In this document: piece by piece, positions 15,925 to 23,418 of the stretch
Layout of the letters: every line of letters starts with the position of its first letter
How positions within the stretch are numbered: position 1 is the stretch's first letter
Origin: Nonomuraea sp. SBT364
GTDB taxonomy: Bacteria > Actinomycetota > Actinomycetes > Streptosporangiales > Streptosporangiaceae
Assembly: GCF_001083785.1 (NCBI RefSeq)
Contig: NZ_LAVL01000067.1
Span: forward strand, 1-44,159
Length of the DNA stretch: 44,159 bases
Reading direction: 5' to 3'
Made by a program: the position numbers and the translations under genes
Notes under the pieces: generated by a model
The model's input: only the letters and a program-made list of their open reading frames with translations
What the model was told of the DNA's origin: nothing
The model's database searches: none

Positions 15925-16944
15925 GTGAATCTCGCCGACTCAGCGTTCCTGCGTGCCTGCCGCCGTCAGCCCGTCCCGCACACCCCCGTCTGGTACATGC
16001 GGCAGGCCGGGCGTTCGCTGCCCGAATACCTGAAGGTCCGCGAGGGCGTGCCGATGCTGACCGCCTGCGCCACGCCCGACCTGATCGTGGAGATCACCAT
16101 GCAGCCGGTCCGCCGCTACGGCGTCGACGCGGCCATCTTCTTCAGCGACATCGTCGTGCCGCTCAAGGCCATCGGCGTCGACCTCGACATCAAGCCGGGC
16201 GTCGGCCCCGTCGTGGCCGACCCGATCCGCGACGCCCGCGGCCTGGAGGCGCTGCGCCCCCTGGAGCCCGGCGACGTCCCGTACGTGACCGAGGCCATCC
16301 GGGCGCTGACCGGCGAGCTCGGCGGCACCCCGCTGATCGGCTTCGCCGGCGCGCCCTTCACGCTCGGCTCCTACCTCATCGAGGGCGGCCCGTCGAAGAA
16401 CCACGACCGCACCAAGGCCATGATGTACGGCGAGCCGCGGCTGTGGCACGCTTTCATGGCGCGGCTGACGGACATCGTGCTGGAGCACCTGCGCATCCAG
16501 GTGGCCGCGGGCGCCTCGGCGATCCAGCTGTTCGACTCGTGGGTGGGCGCGGTGGCGCCGGCCGACTACCGCGAGTTCATCCTGCCGCACACCCGCCGCA
16601 TCTTCGAGGGCCTGCCCGACGTGCCGCGCATCCACTTCGGCGTCGGCACCGGCGAGCTGCTCGGCGTGCTCGGCGAGGCGGGCGCCGACGTGGTGGGCGT
16701 CGACTGGCGGGTGCCGCTCGGCGAGGCGGCCCGCAGGGTCGGGCCCGGCAAGGCTCTGCAGGGCAACCTCGACCCGGCGATCCTGCTGGCCCCCTGGGAG
16801 GTCGTCGAGCGCAAGGCGCGCGAGGTCCTGCGCGAGGGCGCGGCCGCCGAGGGCCACGTGTTCAACCTGGGCCACGGCGTGCTCCCCAACACCGACCCCG
16901 ACCAGCTCAAGCGCCTGACCGACCTGGTTCACGAGAGCAGCTAG
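15925..16944 (+). CDS. hemE: Uroporphyrinogen decarboxylase
   Basis: A 339-aa enzyme that decarboxylates uroporphyrinogen III to coproporphyrinogen III in the cytoplasm. The N-terminal signature TPVWYMRQAGRSLPEY is complete. FFSDIVVPLKAIGVD carries the catalytic Asp, and IGFAGAPFTLGSYLIEGG and FNLGHGVLPNTDPDQLK are further family motifs. The length is normal. The GTG start at 15925 puts the signature at residue 21, as in homologues, although the GAGGG before it is unusually close. The next genes of the pathway, cgoX and chdC, lie 1.3 kb downstream, separated by a DUF4349 lipoprotein gene on the other strand. Confidence 0.97.
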   Translation: MNLADSAFLRACRRQPVPHTPVWYMRQAGRSLPEYLKVREGVPMLTACATPDLIVEITMQPVRRYGVDAAIFFSDIVVPLKAIGVDLDIKPGVGPVVADPIRDARGLEALRPLEPGDVPYVTEAIRALTGELGGTPLIGFAGAPFTLGSYLIEGGPSKNHDRTKAMMYGEPRLWHAFMARLTDIVLEHLRIQVAAGASAIQLFDSWVGAVAPADYREFILPHTRRIFEGLPDVPRIHFGVGTGELLGVLGEAGADVVGVDWRVPLGEAARRVGPGKALQGNLDPAILLAPWEVVERKAREVLREGAAAEGHVFNLGHGVLPNTDPDQLKRLTDLVHESS

Positions 16945-16966
16945 ACCGGGCGGGCGCAGCGGCACC

Positions 16967-16992
16967 ACCGCCGGCGGGATCATGCCGGCGGT
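16967..16992. terminator. Stem-loop after hemE
   Basis: ACCGCCGGC and GCCGGCGGT form a perfect 9-bp stem with an 8-base loop, 23 bp after the hemE stop. There is no T-tract, as is usual for actinomycete terminators. It may terminate hemE and reverse-strand DUF4349 transcripts. Confidence 0.5.
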
Positions 16993-17180
16993 CGCCGCCC
17001 CCGCTGCGCCTGGGCGACCGCCGGCACCCGTCCCCGCCCCCGCCGGGATGACCGCCTGCGTCGCGGTGAGCTCCGCCCGCGGCCGATCCGCCGAACGCTG
17101 TGCCCATGCTTCGACGTACTGAGTATTGTAGGGCCCCCGCCGAGGGCGGCTCACGAGCGTGCGCCGACGAGGAGCGACGG

Positions 17181-18161
17181 TCACGCGGGCGCGGCGTCCT
17201 TCACCGGCTGGACGGGCGTGGGTTCCGGGCCGCCGGGGCCGCCCGCGCCGCCGGAGCCGCCGCCCCCGGAGCGACGCCGCCGCCGCAGCAGGATGATCGC
17301 CAGCACGAGCGGCGGCACCACCACGACCAGCCACGGCAGCACCGTGCCCAGCGCGGTGAGCAGCACCTTCACGAAGGACACCAGCCCCTTCCAGCCGTTC
17401 TTCAGCCCGCCCAGGAAACCGGCGGGCTCGTCCGACGGCTCCTCGACCACCGCGACCGGGCCGACCAGCCGCAGCGACAGCGAGGCCATGCCGACCTGGG
17501 CGGCCAGCTCCTTCTGCTGGGCCTGCAGCGACTCCAGGTCCGCCTCGCGGCCGGCGATCTCCCGCTCCACCTGCAGCACCTGGCCGATCGTGTCGGCCCG
17601 CTTCAGCAGCGCGCGCAGCGAGTCGAGGGCCTGCCCGGCCGACTTCAGCCGGCTCTCCACGTCGGCGACCTTCAGCGTGACGTCCTCGGTGCCCTGCTCC
17701 AGCCTGAGCTGCTTGCCCAGGTCCTTGCCCAGCGTGGCCAGCACATCGGCGTAGCGGGCGGGCGGGATCTTGAAGTCCAGGAGCGCCGACGCCCTGGCGT
17801 CGTCGGCCGACCTGCTCTCCTCCTTGGCCAGGTAGCCGCCCGCCGTGGTGACGGTCTGCTTGGCCTGCTGGGCGGCGACGGTGACGTTCTCGGCCCGCAC
17901 CGTCATGCTGGCCGTGTAGATCACCTGGCGGTCCTGCTGGGTGACCTCGACGCCCGAGGCCAGGTTCGCGGGACGCTTGGCGGCCTGCGTGGCCCGCGCC
18001 GAGGTGGGGGCCTCCTCGGCCGCGATCTCCCGCGGCTGCGCCTCGACGGAGTCGGTCTGCGCCATCGGGGCGGAGGCCCCGTTCATCTCCGCAGCCCCGC
18101 CGCACCCGGACAGGAACAGCGCCGCGCAGGCGGCCGTGAGCACGATCTGCGATCTCCTCAT
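17181..18161 (-). CDS. DUF4349 lipoprotein with C-terminal membrane helix
   Basis: A 326-aa protein. The N-terminus is a lipoprotein signal peptide with lipobox LSGC (Cys near residue 20). The DUF4349 domain follows (about 80-250): VIYTASMTVRAENV, AGGYLAKEES, a helical coiled-coil region with VLQVEREIAGREADLESLQAQQKEL, and MASLSLRLVGP. A transmembrane helix occurs near 270-295 (LPWLVVVVPPLVLAIILL), followed by a basic, Gly/Pro-rich cytoplasmic tail. It is anchored at both ends of an extracellular coiled-coil domain. The function of DUF4349 is unknown. It interrupts the heme gene cluster and is divergent from cgoX. Confidence 0.88.
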   Translation of the reverse strand: MRRSQIVLTAACAALFLSGCGGAAEMNGASAPMAQTDSVEAQPREIAAEEAPTSARATQAAKRPANLASGVEVTQQDRQVIYTASMTVRAENVTVAAQQAKQTVTTAGGYLAKEESRSADDARASALLDFKIPPARYADVLATLGKDLGKQLRLEQGTEDVTLKVADVESRLKSAGQALDSLRALLKRADTIGQVLQVEREIAGREADLESLQAQQKELAAQVGMASLSLRLVGPVAVVEEPSDEPAGFLGGLKNGWKGLVSFVKVLLTALGTVLPWLVVVVPPLVLAIILLRRRRRSGGGGSGGAGGPGGPEPTPVQPVKDAAPA

Positions 18162-18267
18162 GCCCCTAAGACGGGTCCCTCCGCGCGCCGGTTTGAACCA
18201 TCGCGTCACGGTACGGTCACACGCCCCGGAAGGCGGGCCACGCGGGGGAGACGGTAGCGTCTGGAAC

Positions 18268-19671
18268 GTGGCAGGCAAACAGGCACACGTGGTCGTCATC
18301 GGTGGCGGGATCTCCGGGCTGGCCGCCGCCTGGCACCTCAGGCAGGGCGCGGGCGAGCGCGTCAAGGTGACGGTCCTCGACGGCGCGTCCCGGATCGGCG
18401 GCAAGCTGTACGCGTCCGAGGTCGCCGGCGTCAGCGTCGACGCGGGCGCCGAGTCCATGCTGGCCAGGCGGCCCGAGGGCAAGGAGCTCGCCAGGGCCGT
18501 CGGCCTCGGCGACGACCTGGTCACCCCCGGCTCCGCCGGGTCGGCCGTCTACACCAGGGGCACGCTGCGGCGGCTGCCCAAGGGCCAGTTCATGGGCGTG
18601 CCCGGCGACCTGACCGAGCTGGCCAGATCCGGCATCGTCTCGCCCGCCGGACTGCTGCGGGTGCCGCTCGACCAGATCCTGCCCGCCACCCTCGTGCGCA
18701 CCGACGTGTCCGTCGCCGCCTACATCCGCGCCAGGATGGGCGCCGAGATCGTCGAACGGCTGGTGGAGCCGCTGCTCGGCGGCGTCTACGCGGGCCGCGC
18801 CGACATGCTGTCGCTGGAGGCCACGATGCCGAGGGTGGCCGCCGCCGCCCGGTCCGAGCGCTCCCTGCTCGCCGCCGCCCGGCAGATCACCCAGGAGGCG
18901 CCCAAGGGCGCCGGCCCGGTCTTCACCTCGCTCAGGAACGGCGTCGGCAGCCTGCCCGAGGCCGTGGCCAAGGCGTCGGGGGCCGACATCAGGACCGGCG
19001 TCACCGTACGCGAGCTGACCCGCACCGAGCAGGGCTGGCGGCTCGTCACCGGGCCGGTGCCCAGGCCCGAGGTGATCGAGGCCGACGCGGTCGTCGTCGC
19101 CGTGCCGGGGCCGGCCGCGAGCCGGCTGCTCAGGGCCGAGGTGCCCAAGGCGGCGAGCGAGCTGGCCAGGATCGAGTACGCCAGCATGGCCGTCGTCACC
19201 CTCGCCTACACGACCGCCGCGTTCCCCGAGCCGCCGTCCACCAGCGGCTACCTCGTCCCGCCGGTCGAGGGGCGGGCCGTCAAGGCCGTCACGTTCAGCT
19301 CCGTCAAGTGGCCGCACCTGGCGCGCGACCTGGTGATCCTGCGCTGCTCCATCGGCCGCGTCGGCGAGGAGCACCTGCTCCAGCGTGACGACGCCGACCT
19401 GGTGGCGCTCGCCCAGGCCGAGATGGCCGAGGTCATGGGCGTCCGCGAGCTGCCCGTCGACACCCGCGTCACCCGCTGGGGCGGCGGCCTGCCGCAGTAC
19501 AACGTGGGCCATCTCGACCGGGTCGCCCGCGTGCACGCGGCGGTGGCCGGGCAGCCCGCACTCGCCGTGTGCGGCGCCGCCTACGACGGGCTCGGCATCC
19601 CGGCCTGCGTCGCCACCGCCCGCACGGCCGCCTCCCGGATTCTCGACCATCTGGCCAGGGGAGGAGAATGA
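18268..19671 (+). CDS. cgoX: Coproporphyrinogen III oxidase, HemY/HemG-type (coproporphyrin-dependent pathway)
   Basis: A 467-aa FAD-dependent oxidase. The dinucleotide-binding motif VVVIGGGISGLAAAWHLRQ is at the N-terminus, followed by VLDGASRIGGKLYA. VEPLLGGVYAGRADMLSLEATMP, FTSLRNGVGSLPEAV and the C-terminal VCGAAYDGLGIPACVATARTAA are family signatures. In actinobacteria this protein oxidises coproporphyrinogen III to coproporphyrin III, ahead of CpfC and ChdC; older annotation calls it protoporphyrinogen oxidase (hemG/hemY). Start GTG 18268 follows TAGCGT by seven bases, suggesting a leaderless message. Its stop overlaps the first possible chdC start (ATGA), so the two are translationally coupled. 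Confidence 0.93.
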   Translation: MAGKQAHVVVIGGGISGLAAAWHLRQGAGERVKVTVLDGASRIGGKLYASEVAGVSVDAGAESMLARRPEGKELARAVGLGDDLVTPGSAGSAVYTRGTLRRLPKGQFMGVPGDLTELARSGIVSPAGLLRVPLDQILPATLVRTDVSVAAYIRARMGAEIVERLVEPLLGGVYAGRADMLSLEATMPRVAAAARSERSLLAAARQITQEAPKGAGPVFTSLRNGVGSLPEAVAKASGADIRTGVTVRELTRTEQGWRLVTGPVPRPEVIEADAVVVAVPGPAASRLLRAEVPKAASELARIEYASMAVVTLAYTTAAFPEPPSTSGYLVPPVEGRAVKAVTFSSVKWPHLARDLVILRCSIGRVGEEHLLQRDDADLVALAQAEMAEVMGVRELPVDTRVTRWGGGLPQYNVGHLDRVARVHAAVAGQPALAVCGAAYDGLGIPACVATARTAASRILDHLARGGE

Positions 19672-20378
19672 CAGGCATGACAGAGGGCACGACGCGGCCG
19701 AAGGCCCGCGATCTCAACCAGGTGATCCGTTACACGATGTGGTCGGTGTTCAAGGCGGCCGACCCGGTCCCCGGCAGCCGGGAGAACATCGCCGACGAGG
19801 TCGAGGAGCTCCTGGAGCAGGCGGCCGGCAAGGACGTGGTGACCCGGGGGCTCTACGACGTCGCCGGGTTCCGGGCCGACGCCGACTACATGTTCTGGTG
19901 GCACGCCTCCTCGGCCGAGGACCTGCAGGACGTCTACTCCCGCTTCCGCCGCACCGGCCTGGGCCGCCACAGCACGCCCGTCTGGTCGGCGATGGCGCTG
20001 CACCGGCCCGCCGAGTTCAACAAGTCGCACATCCCGGCGTTCCTCGCCGAGGAGGAGCCGAGGGCGTTCGTCAGCGTCTACCCGTTCGTGCGCTCCCTGG
20101 AGTGGTATCTGCTGGACGACGCCGAGCGCCGCGCCATGCTCGCCGAGCACGGGCGGATGGCGCGCGGCTACCCCGACGTGCGGGCCAACACGGTGGCGTG
20201 CTTCGCGCTCAACGACTACGAGTGGATGCTCGCCTTCGAGGCCGACGAGCTGCACCGCATCGTCGACCTGATGCGCGAGCTGCGCGCCGCCCAGGCCCGC
20301 CGCCACACCCGGCTGGAGATCCCCTTCTACACCGGCGTCCGCAAGCCCGTCCAGGAGCTCGTCAACGCCCTGCCCTGA
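19668..20378 (+). CDS. chdC: Coproheme decarboxylase (chlorite dismutase-like)
   Basis: A 236-aa enzyme of the chlorite dismutase fold that converts coproheme III to heme b with hydrogen peroxide. Recognisable sections are NQVIRYTMWSVFKA, YMFWWHASSAEDLQ, NKSHIPAFLAEEEPRAFVSV, YPFVRSLEWYLL and FALNDYEWMLAFEADEL. The length suits the actinobacterial clade. Two ATGs are possible, 19668 and 19677. The first overlaps the cgoX stop as ATGA, three bases after GGAGG; the second has more comfortable spacing. Conserved sequence begins about 15 residues in, so either works. Adjacency to cgoX confirms the coproporphyrin-dependent route. Confidence 0.95.
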   Translation: MTGMTEGTTRPKARDLNQVIRYTMWSVFKAADPVPGSRENIADEVEELLEQAAGKDVVTRGLYDVAGFRADADYMFWWHASSAEDLQDVYSRFRRTGLGRHSTPVWSAMALHRPAEFNKSHIPAFLAEEEPRAFVSVYPFVRSLEWYLLDDAERRAMLAEHGRMARGYPDVRANTVACFALNDYEWMLAFEADELHRIVDLMRELRAAQARRHTRLEIPFYTGVRKPVQELVNALP

Positions 20379-20705
20379 GCGGCGCGCGTACGGCCGCGTG
20401 CCGGGCGGACCGGATGGGGGCCCGTCCCGGAGCCGCCTCGGTGGCGGGACCGGGGGCTCGACGGGACGGGCTTCACGAGACCGCTCGCGAGCCGTTCCGG
20501 GCGCTGGCGCGCCACCCGGCCGGCCGGGTGATCGCCGGCGGCGCCAGCACGGGCGTGGGCTGTGCCGCTCGGGCGATCCTGCGAGTGATCTCACCCCATG
20601 GAGGAGGCGATGACACCCCCTTGTCGACAAAGACGCAAGTTCGCCCCAGATTGGATGCTTCCCCCTGTGGAGATCTCCTTTTGCCGTATCTCGTACCCTG
20701 GTCGT
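20379..20705. other. 327-bp intergenic region between chdC and msrB
   Basis: The first two-thirds is very GC-rich with several short self-complementary runs and no convincing ORF. The last 100 bp is AT-richer and holds the msrB promoter area, with TACCCT (20694-20699) six bases before the msrB ATG. An in-frame, stop-free extension of msrB begins at 20598 (and at ATG 20610 after GGAGG), but its codon use is unlike the gene body. Confidence 0.4.
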
Positions 20706-21107
20706 ATGGACAAGGTGGTCAAGAGCGAGGCCGAGTGGCGGGTCCAGCTCTCTCCTGAGGAGTTCCGCGTGCTCAGGCAGGCCGGCACCGAGCCGGCCTT
20801 CACCGGCGAGTACGTCGACACGAAGGCCGAGGGCGTCTACGCGTGCCGCGCGTGCGGGGCCGAGCTGTTCACCTCCGGCACGAAGTTCGAGTCGCACTGC
20901 GGCTGGCCCAGCTTCTACGAGCCGTCGGGGAACGACGCGGTCACGCTGATCGAGGACCGCAGCCACGGCATGGTGCGCACCGAGGTGCGCTGCGCCCGCT
21001 GCGACTCCCACCTGGGGCACGTGTTCCGCGGCGAGGGCTATCCGACGCCGACCGACGAGCGCTACTGCATCAACTCGGTGTCGCTCCGGCTCGACCCCTC
21101 GCAGTGA
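20706..21107 (+). CDS. msrB: Peptide-methionine (R)-S-oxide reductase
   Basis: A 133-aa MsrB enzyme that repairs methionine-R-sulfoxide in proteins. The zinc site is two CxxC pairs, CRAC and CARC. HCGWPSFYEP and RYCINSVSLRL carry the conserved His/Trp and the catalytic Cys. Normal length. Start ATG 20706 is chosen because codon bias changes sharply there and TACCCT lies six bases upstream, as for a leaderless transcript. An extended form from 20598 or 20610 cannot be excluded. Confidence 0.95.
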   Translation: MDKVVKSEAEWRVQLSPEEFRVLRQAGTEPAFTGEYVDTKAEGVYACRACGAELFTSGTKFESHCGWPSFYEPSGNDAVTLIEDRSHGMVRTEVRCARCDSHLGHVFRGEGYPTPTDERYCINSVSLRLDPSQ

Positions 21108-21157
21108 TCGTCCGGCGACACCGCGTATCGATCGCCAGGCCAGGGTAAAAATTGCCC

Positions 21158-21265
21158 GTGCGCCCTGTCCACCTTCGTCACCGCTGGGTGACGATCGAGA
21201 CGATCGGCCGCGTTGTCACCCAGCGTTGCGACGTCTGTGCCAAGACCCGCGTACGGGTGCGGTGA
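21158..21265 (+). CDS. Very small basic CxxC protein (35 aa), tentative
   Basis: GTG 21158 to TGA 21265 encodes 35 residues, strongly basic, with HRWVTIETIG and TQRCDVCAKTRVRVR. The single CxxC pair and basic surface resemble small actinomycete zinc-ribbon-like proteins, possibly dimerising through zinc. The ribosome site is weak (CAGGG 12 bases before). It sits between msrB and the LigD-type gene. It could also be non-coding. Confidence 0.35.
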   Translation: MRPVHLRHRWVTIETIGRVVTQRCDVCAKTRVRVR

Positions 21266-21304
21266 GGCGGCGTTCTGTCGGAGCCGCCGGGTAGGTTGTG
21301 ACGC

Positions 21305-22300
21305 ATGGCATCGCCGTACATCGAGCTTGAGGTGGGGGAGCGGACCGTCAAGGTCACCAACCCCGACAAGGTCTACTTCCCGGAGATCGGCGCCACCAAG
21401 CGTGAGCTGGTCGAATACTACGTGAGCGTGGGCGGCGGCGTGCTGCGCGCGCTCAAGGACCGGCCGACCAACCTCAAGCGGCACCCCGACGGGGTGCAGA
21501 GCGAGGCCATCTACCAGAAGCGGATGCCGGCCAAGCATCCCGACTGGCTCCGCACGGTCACCGTCACCTTCCCCAGCGGGCGCACGGCCGACTCGCTGCG
21601 GGTGACGGAGGTGGCCGCGGTCGCCTACTGCGCCAACCTCGGCACCATCGACTTCCACCCGTGGCAGGTGCGCGCGGCCGACGTCGAGCACCCCGACGAG
21701 CTGCGCGTCGATCTCGACCCGCAGCCGGGGCTGGAGTTCGACGCGGTGCGCCGGGCCGCCGGGCTGACCCGCGAGGTGCTCGACGAGCTCGGCATGACCG
21801 GCTTCGTCAAGACGTCCGGCAACCGGGGCGCGCACATCGCGGTCCGCATCGAGCCGCGCTGGGACTTCGTCCAGGTGCGCCACGCCGGCATCGCGCTGGC
21901 CAGGGCCGTCGAGGCGCGTGACCCCGGCCTGGTGACCACCGCCTGGTGGAAGGAGGAGCGGGGCGAGCGCGTCTTCATCGACTTCAACCAGAACGCCCGC
22001 GACCGCACCGTCGTCAGCGCCTACTCGGTGCGCGCCCAGCCGCACGCCCCCGTCTCCACGCCGCTCACCTGGGACGAGCTGGCCGACGCCGACCCGCGCG
22101 ACTTCGACATCCGCACCGTCCCGGCCCGCTTCGCGGAGCTCGGCGACGTGCACGCCGCGATCGACGACCGGGTCCACTCCATCGAGCCGCTGCTGGAGCT
22201 GTACGAGAAGGACGGGCGGGGCGACATGCCCTATCCGCCCAACTATCCGAAGATGCCCGGCGAGCCCAAGCGCGTCCAGCCCAGCAAGGCCCGCGACTGA
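21305..22300 (+). CDS. LigD-type primase-polymerase domain protein (NHEJ PolDom)
   Basis: A 331-aa stand-alone polymerase domain of the archaeo-eukaryotic primase superfamily. It opens VKVTNPDKVYFPEIGATKRELVEYY. The catalytic Asp pair is in ELRVDLDPQPG, TIDFHPWQ gives another conserved motif, and KTSGNRGAHIAVRI and VFIDFNQNARDRTVVSAYSVR complete the active site with the third Asp. Such proteins fill gaps and extend ends with ribonucleotides during Ku-dependent end joining. There is no ligase or nuclease domain, as is usual for actinomycetes, which split LigD. A LigC-type ligase lies 7 kb away; no Ku is in the window. Confidence 0.93.
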   Translation: MASPYIELEVGERTVKVTNPDKVYFPEIGATKRELVEYYVSVGGGVLRALKDRPTNLKRHPDGVQSEAIYQKRMPAKHPDWLRTVTVTFPSGRTADSLRVTEVAAVAYCANLGTIDFHPWQVRAADVEHPDELRVDLDPQPGLEFDAVRRAAGLTREVLDELGMTGFVKTSGNRGAHIAVRIEPRWDFVQVRHAGIALARAVEARDPGLVTTAWWKEERGERVFIDFNQNARDRTVVSAYSVRAQPHAPVSTPLTWDELADADPRDFDIRTVPARFAELGDVHAAIDDRVHSIEPLLELYEKDGRGDMPYPPNYPKMPGEPKRVQPSKARD

Positions 22301-22447
22301 CGTCACGGGCCGCGGCCCGCCATCCGGTCGGCGGGCACCACCCGGGGCGTCACCGATAATTCGCTGGCGATCCCCGGCGCCCCGGCGTTACGCTCGCCGC
22401 TGTCGTCGAACTTCGGGCTTCGCCGCCCTGGGGAAGGTAAGGGGTTT

Positions 22448-22504
22448 ATGTTCCGGCCCGCGCCATGCGCGCCTCGTCACACCGTCATCCGCATCTGCCC
22501 CTGA
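22448..22504 (+). CDS. Possible 18-aa leader peptide of the RNHCP genes
   Basis: ATG 22448 to TGA 22504 encodes 18 residues (start MFRPAPCAPR). AAGG and AAGGGG lie before the ATG. The stop codon sits in the loop of a small hairpin: GCCCC 22497-22501, loop TGACCT, GGGGC 22508-22512. It precedes a second hairpin that hides the RNHCP ribosome site. An overlapping alternative frame starts at ATG 22465 and would run through that hairpin. Confidence 0.35.
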   Translation: MFRPAPCAPRHTVIRICP

Positions 22505-22528
22505 CCTGGGGCGAGGCCCGCACGGCGC

Positions 22529-22565
22529 TTCCTTGCTGCTCTTTCTTCACCATTCCGGCAAGGAG
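22529..22565 (+). promoter_or_regulatory. Hairpin sequestering the ribosome binding site of the first RNHCP gene
   Basis: TTCCTTGC (22529-22536) pairs with GCAAGGAG (22558-22565), giving 8 bp including one wobble at the base; T-G and G-C pairs extend it inward by two. The right arm contains AAGGAG, the Shine-Dalgarno for GTG 22574. When folded it should reduce initiation. Confidence 0.5.
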
Positions 22566-22573
22566 AACCCAGG

Positions 22574-22933
22574 GTGTCCAACAACAAGATCCGTACCGTC
22601 ACCGACACGTTCGCGTGCGTCCGCTGTGGGCTGACCGTGACCGCCGCGGGGCCCGACGGGGCCCGGCGCAACCACTGTCCGAGCTGCCTGCACTCGCTGC
22701 ACGTCCTCGACCGTGCCGAAGGCGGGCCGTCCGGGTGCCGGGCGCGCATGACCCCGATCTCGATCGCGGTGCTGCGCAGCGGCGACTGGATGGTCATCCA
22801 TCGCTGCACCCGGTGCGGTGAGCTGACGTCCAACCCGATCTCCGGCGACGACAACCAGCTCATCCTCATGCGCATGGCCGTACGCCCGCTCGCTCAGCCG
22901 CCGTTTCCGCTGGAAACGTTCGGCGACCTGTGA
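22574..22933 (+). CDS. RNHCP domain zinc protein, first of a tandem pair
   Basis: A 119-aa protein of the RNHCP family, named for its RNHCP motif, here in ARRNHCPSCLHSLHV. Four Cys-containing knuckles are visible: FACVRCG, NHCPSC, SGCRARM and HRCTRCGEL, followed by the conserved TSNPISGDDN. It probably binds two zinc ions. Function is unknown; a role in RNA or ribosome binding is a guess. Start GTG 22574 has AAGGAG eight bases before, but that site lies in a hairpin. The next gene encodes a paralogue and starts about 11 bp after its stop. Confidence 0.88.
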   Translation: MSNNKIRTVTDTFACVRCGLTVTAAGPDGARRNHCPSCLHSLHVLDRAEGGPSGCRARMTPISIAVLRSGDWMVIHRCTRCGELTSNPISGDDNQLILMRMAVRPLAQPPFPLETFGDL

Positions 22934-22944
22934 CGGGAGCGGAC

Positions 22945-23346
22945 ATGCCTCGCAGGAAACCGGACCCGCGCAGGCCGCAGCGGCGCAAGGACGTCAGGCA
23001 CGGCGAGCCGGGCGACGCGTTCAGATGCGTCGGCTGCCGGCTCGACGTGCCCGTGCTCGCGCCGGGCACCGCGCATCGCAACCACTGCCCGCACTGCCTG
23101 ACGAGCCTGCACGTCGACCACCGGATCCCCGGTGACCGGCGGGCGGGCTGCCGGGGTCGCATGGCGGCGCTGAGCGTCTCCGTGCGGCAGGACGGCGAGT
23201 GGCTGATCATCCACCACTGCCAGTCCTGCGGCGGGCTCAGCGCCAACCGCATCGCGGGCGACGACAACGCGCTCGCCCTGCTCCGCATCGCGATGCGGCC
23301 GCTGTCCGACCGGCGCCTGCCGGTCAGGGCGCTGCTCACGCTCTGA
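22945..23346 (+). CDS. RNHCP domain zinc protein, second of a tandem pair
   Basis: A 133-aa paralogue of the preceding protein with the same plan: FRCVGCRL, HRNHCPHCLTSLHV, AGCRGRM, HHCQSCGGLSANRIAGDDN. It differs by a 28-residue basic N-terminal extension (PRRKPDPRRPQRRKDVRHG) that could bind nucleic acid. A GTG at 22930 overlaps the previous stop, but GGGAG five bases before ATG 22945 favours the later start. A strong hairpin terminator follows the stop directly. Function unknown. Confidence 0.88.
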   Translation: MPRRKPDPRRPQRRKDVRHGEPGDAFRCVGCRLDVPVLAPGTAHRNHCPHCLTSLHVDHRIPGDRRAGCRGRMAALSVSVRQDGEWLIIHHCQSCGGLSANRIAGDDNALALLRIAMRPLSDRRLPVRALLTL

Positions 23347-23377
23347 GTACGGGACCCCTTCCCGCGGGGTCCCGTAC
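23347..23377. terminator. Strong hairpin terminator after the RNHCP pair
   Basis: GTACGGGACCCC and GGGGTCCCGTAC form a perfect 12-bp stem with a 7-base loop, beginning at the base after the TGA stop. Only a weak T-run (ATTT) follows. Confidence 0.8.
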
Positions 23378-23418
23378 GCGTGCATTTCGGGAACGCCTTC
23401 CCGGGGGAGGGACGTGAC

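Noticed and set aside
17048..17122. 24-codon ORF after hemE, possible small peptide
   Set aside because: No clear ribosome site, no recognisable motif and no regulated gene directly behind it.
17125..17130. TACAAT on the minus strand as a promoter -10 box
   Set aside because: It would fire only antisense into hemE, and no -35 stands at the right distance.
20598..20705. N-terminal extension of MsrB from ATG 20598 or 20610 (strong GGAGG)
   Set aside because: Codon use is much less GC-biased than the gene body, and MsrB homologues start near ATG 20706. It is kept only as an alternative.
22902..22918. CGTTTCC-GCT-GGAAACG palindrome as a further LacI operator
   Set aside because: It lies inside the RNHCP coding end and has a 3-base centre unlike the CG-centred LacI-type sites.
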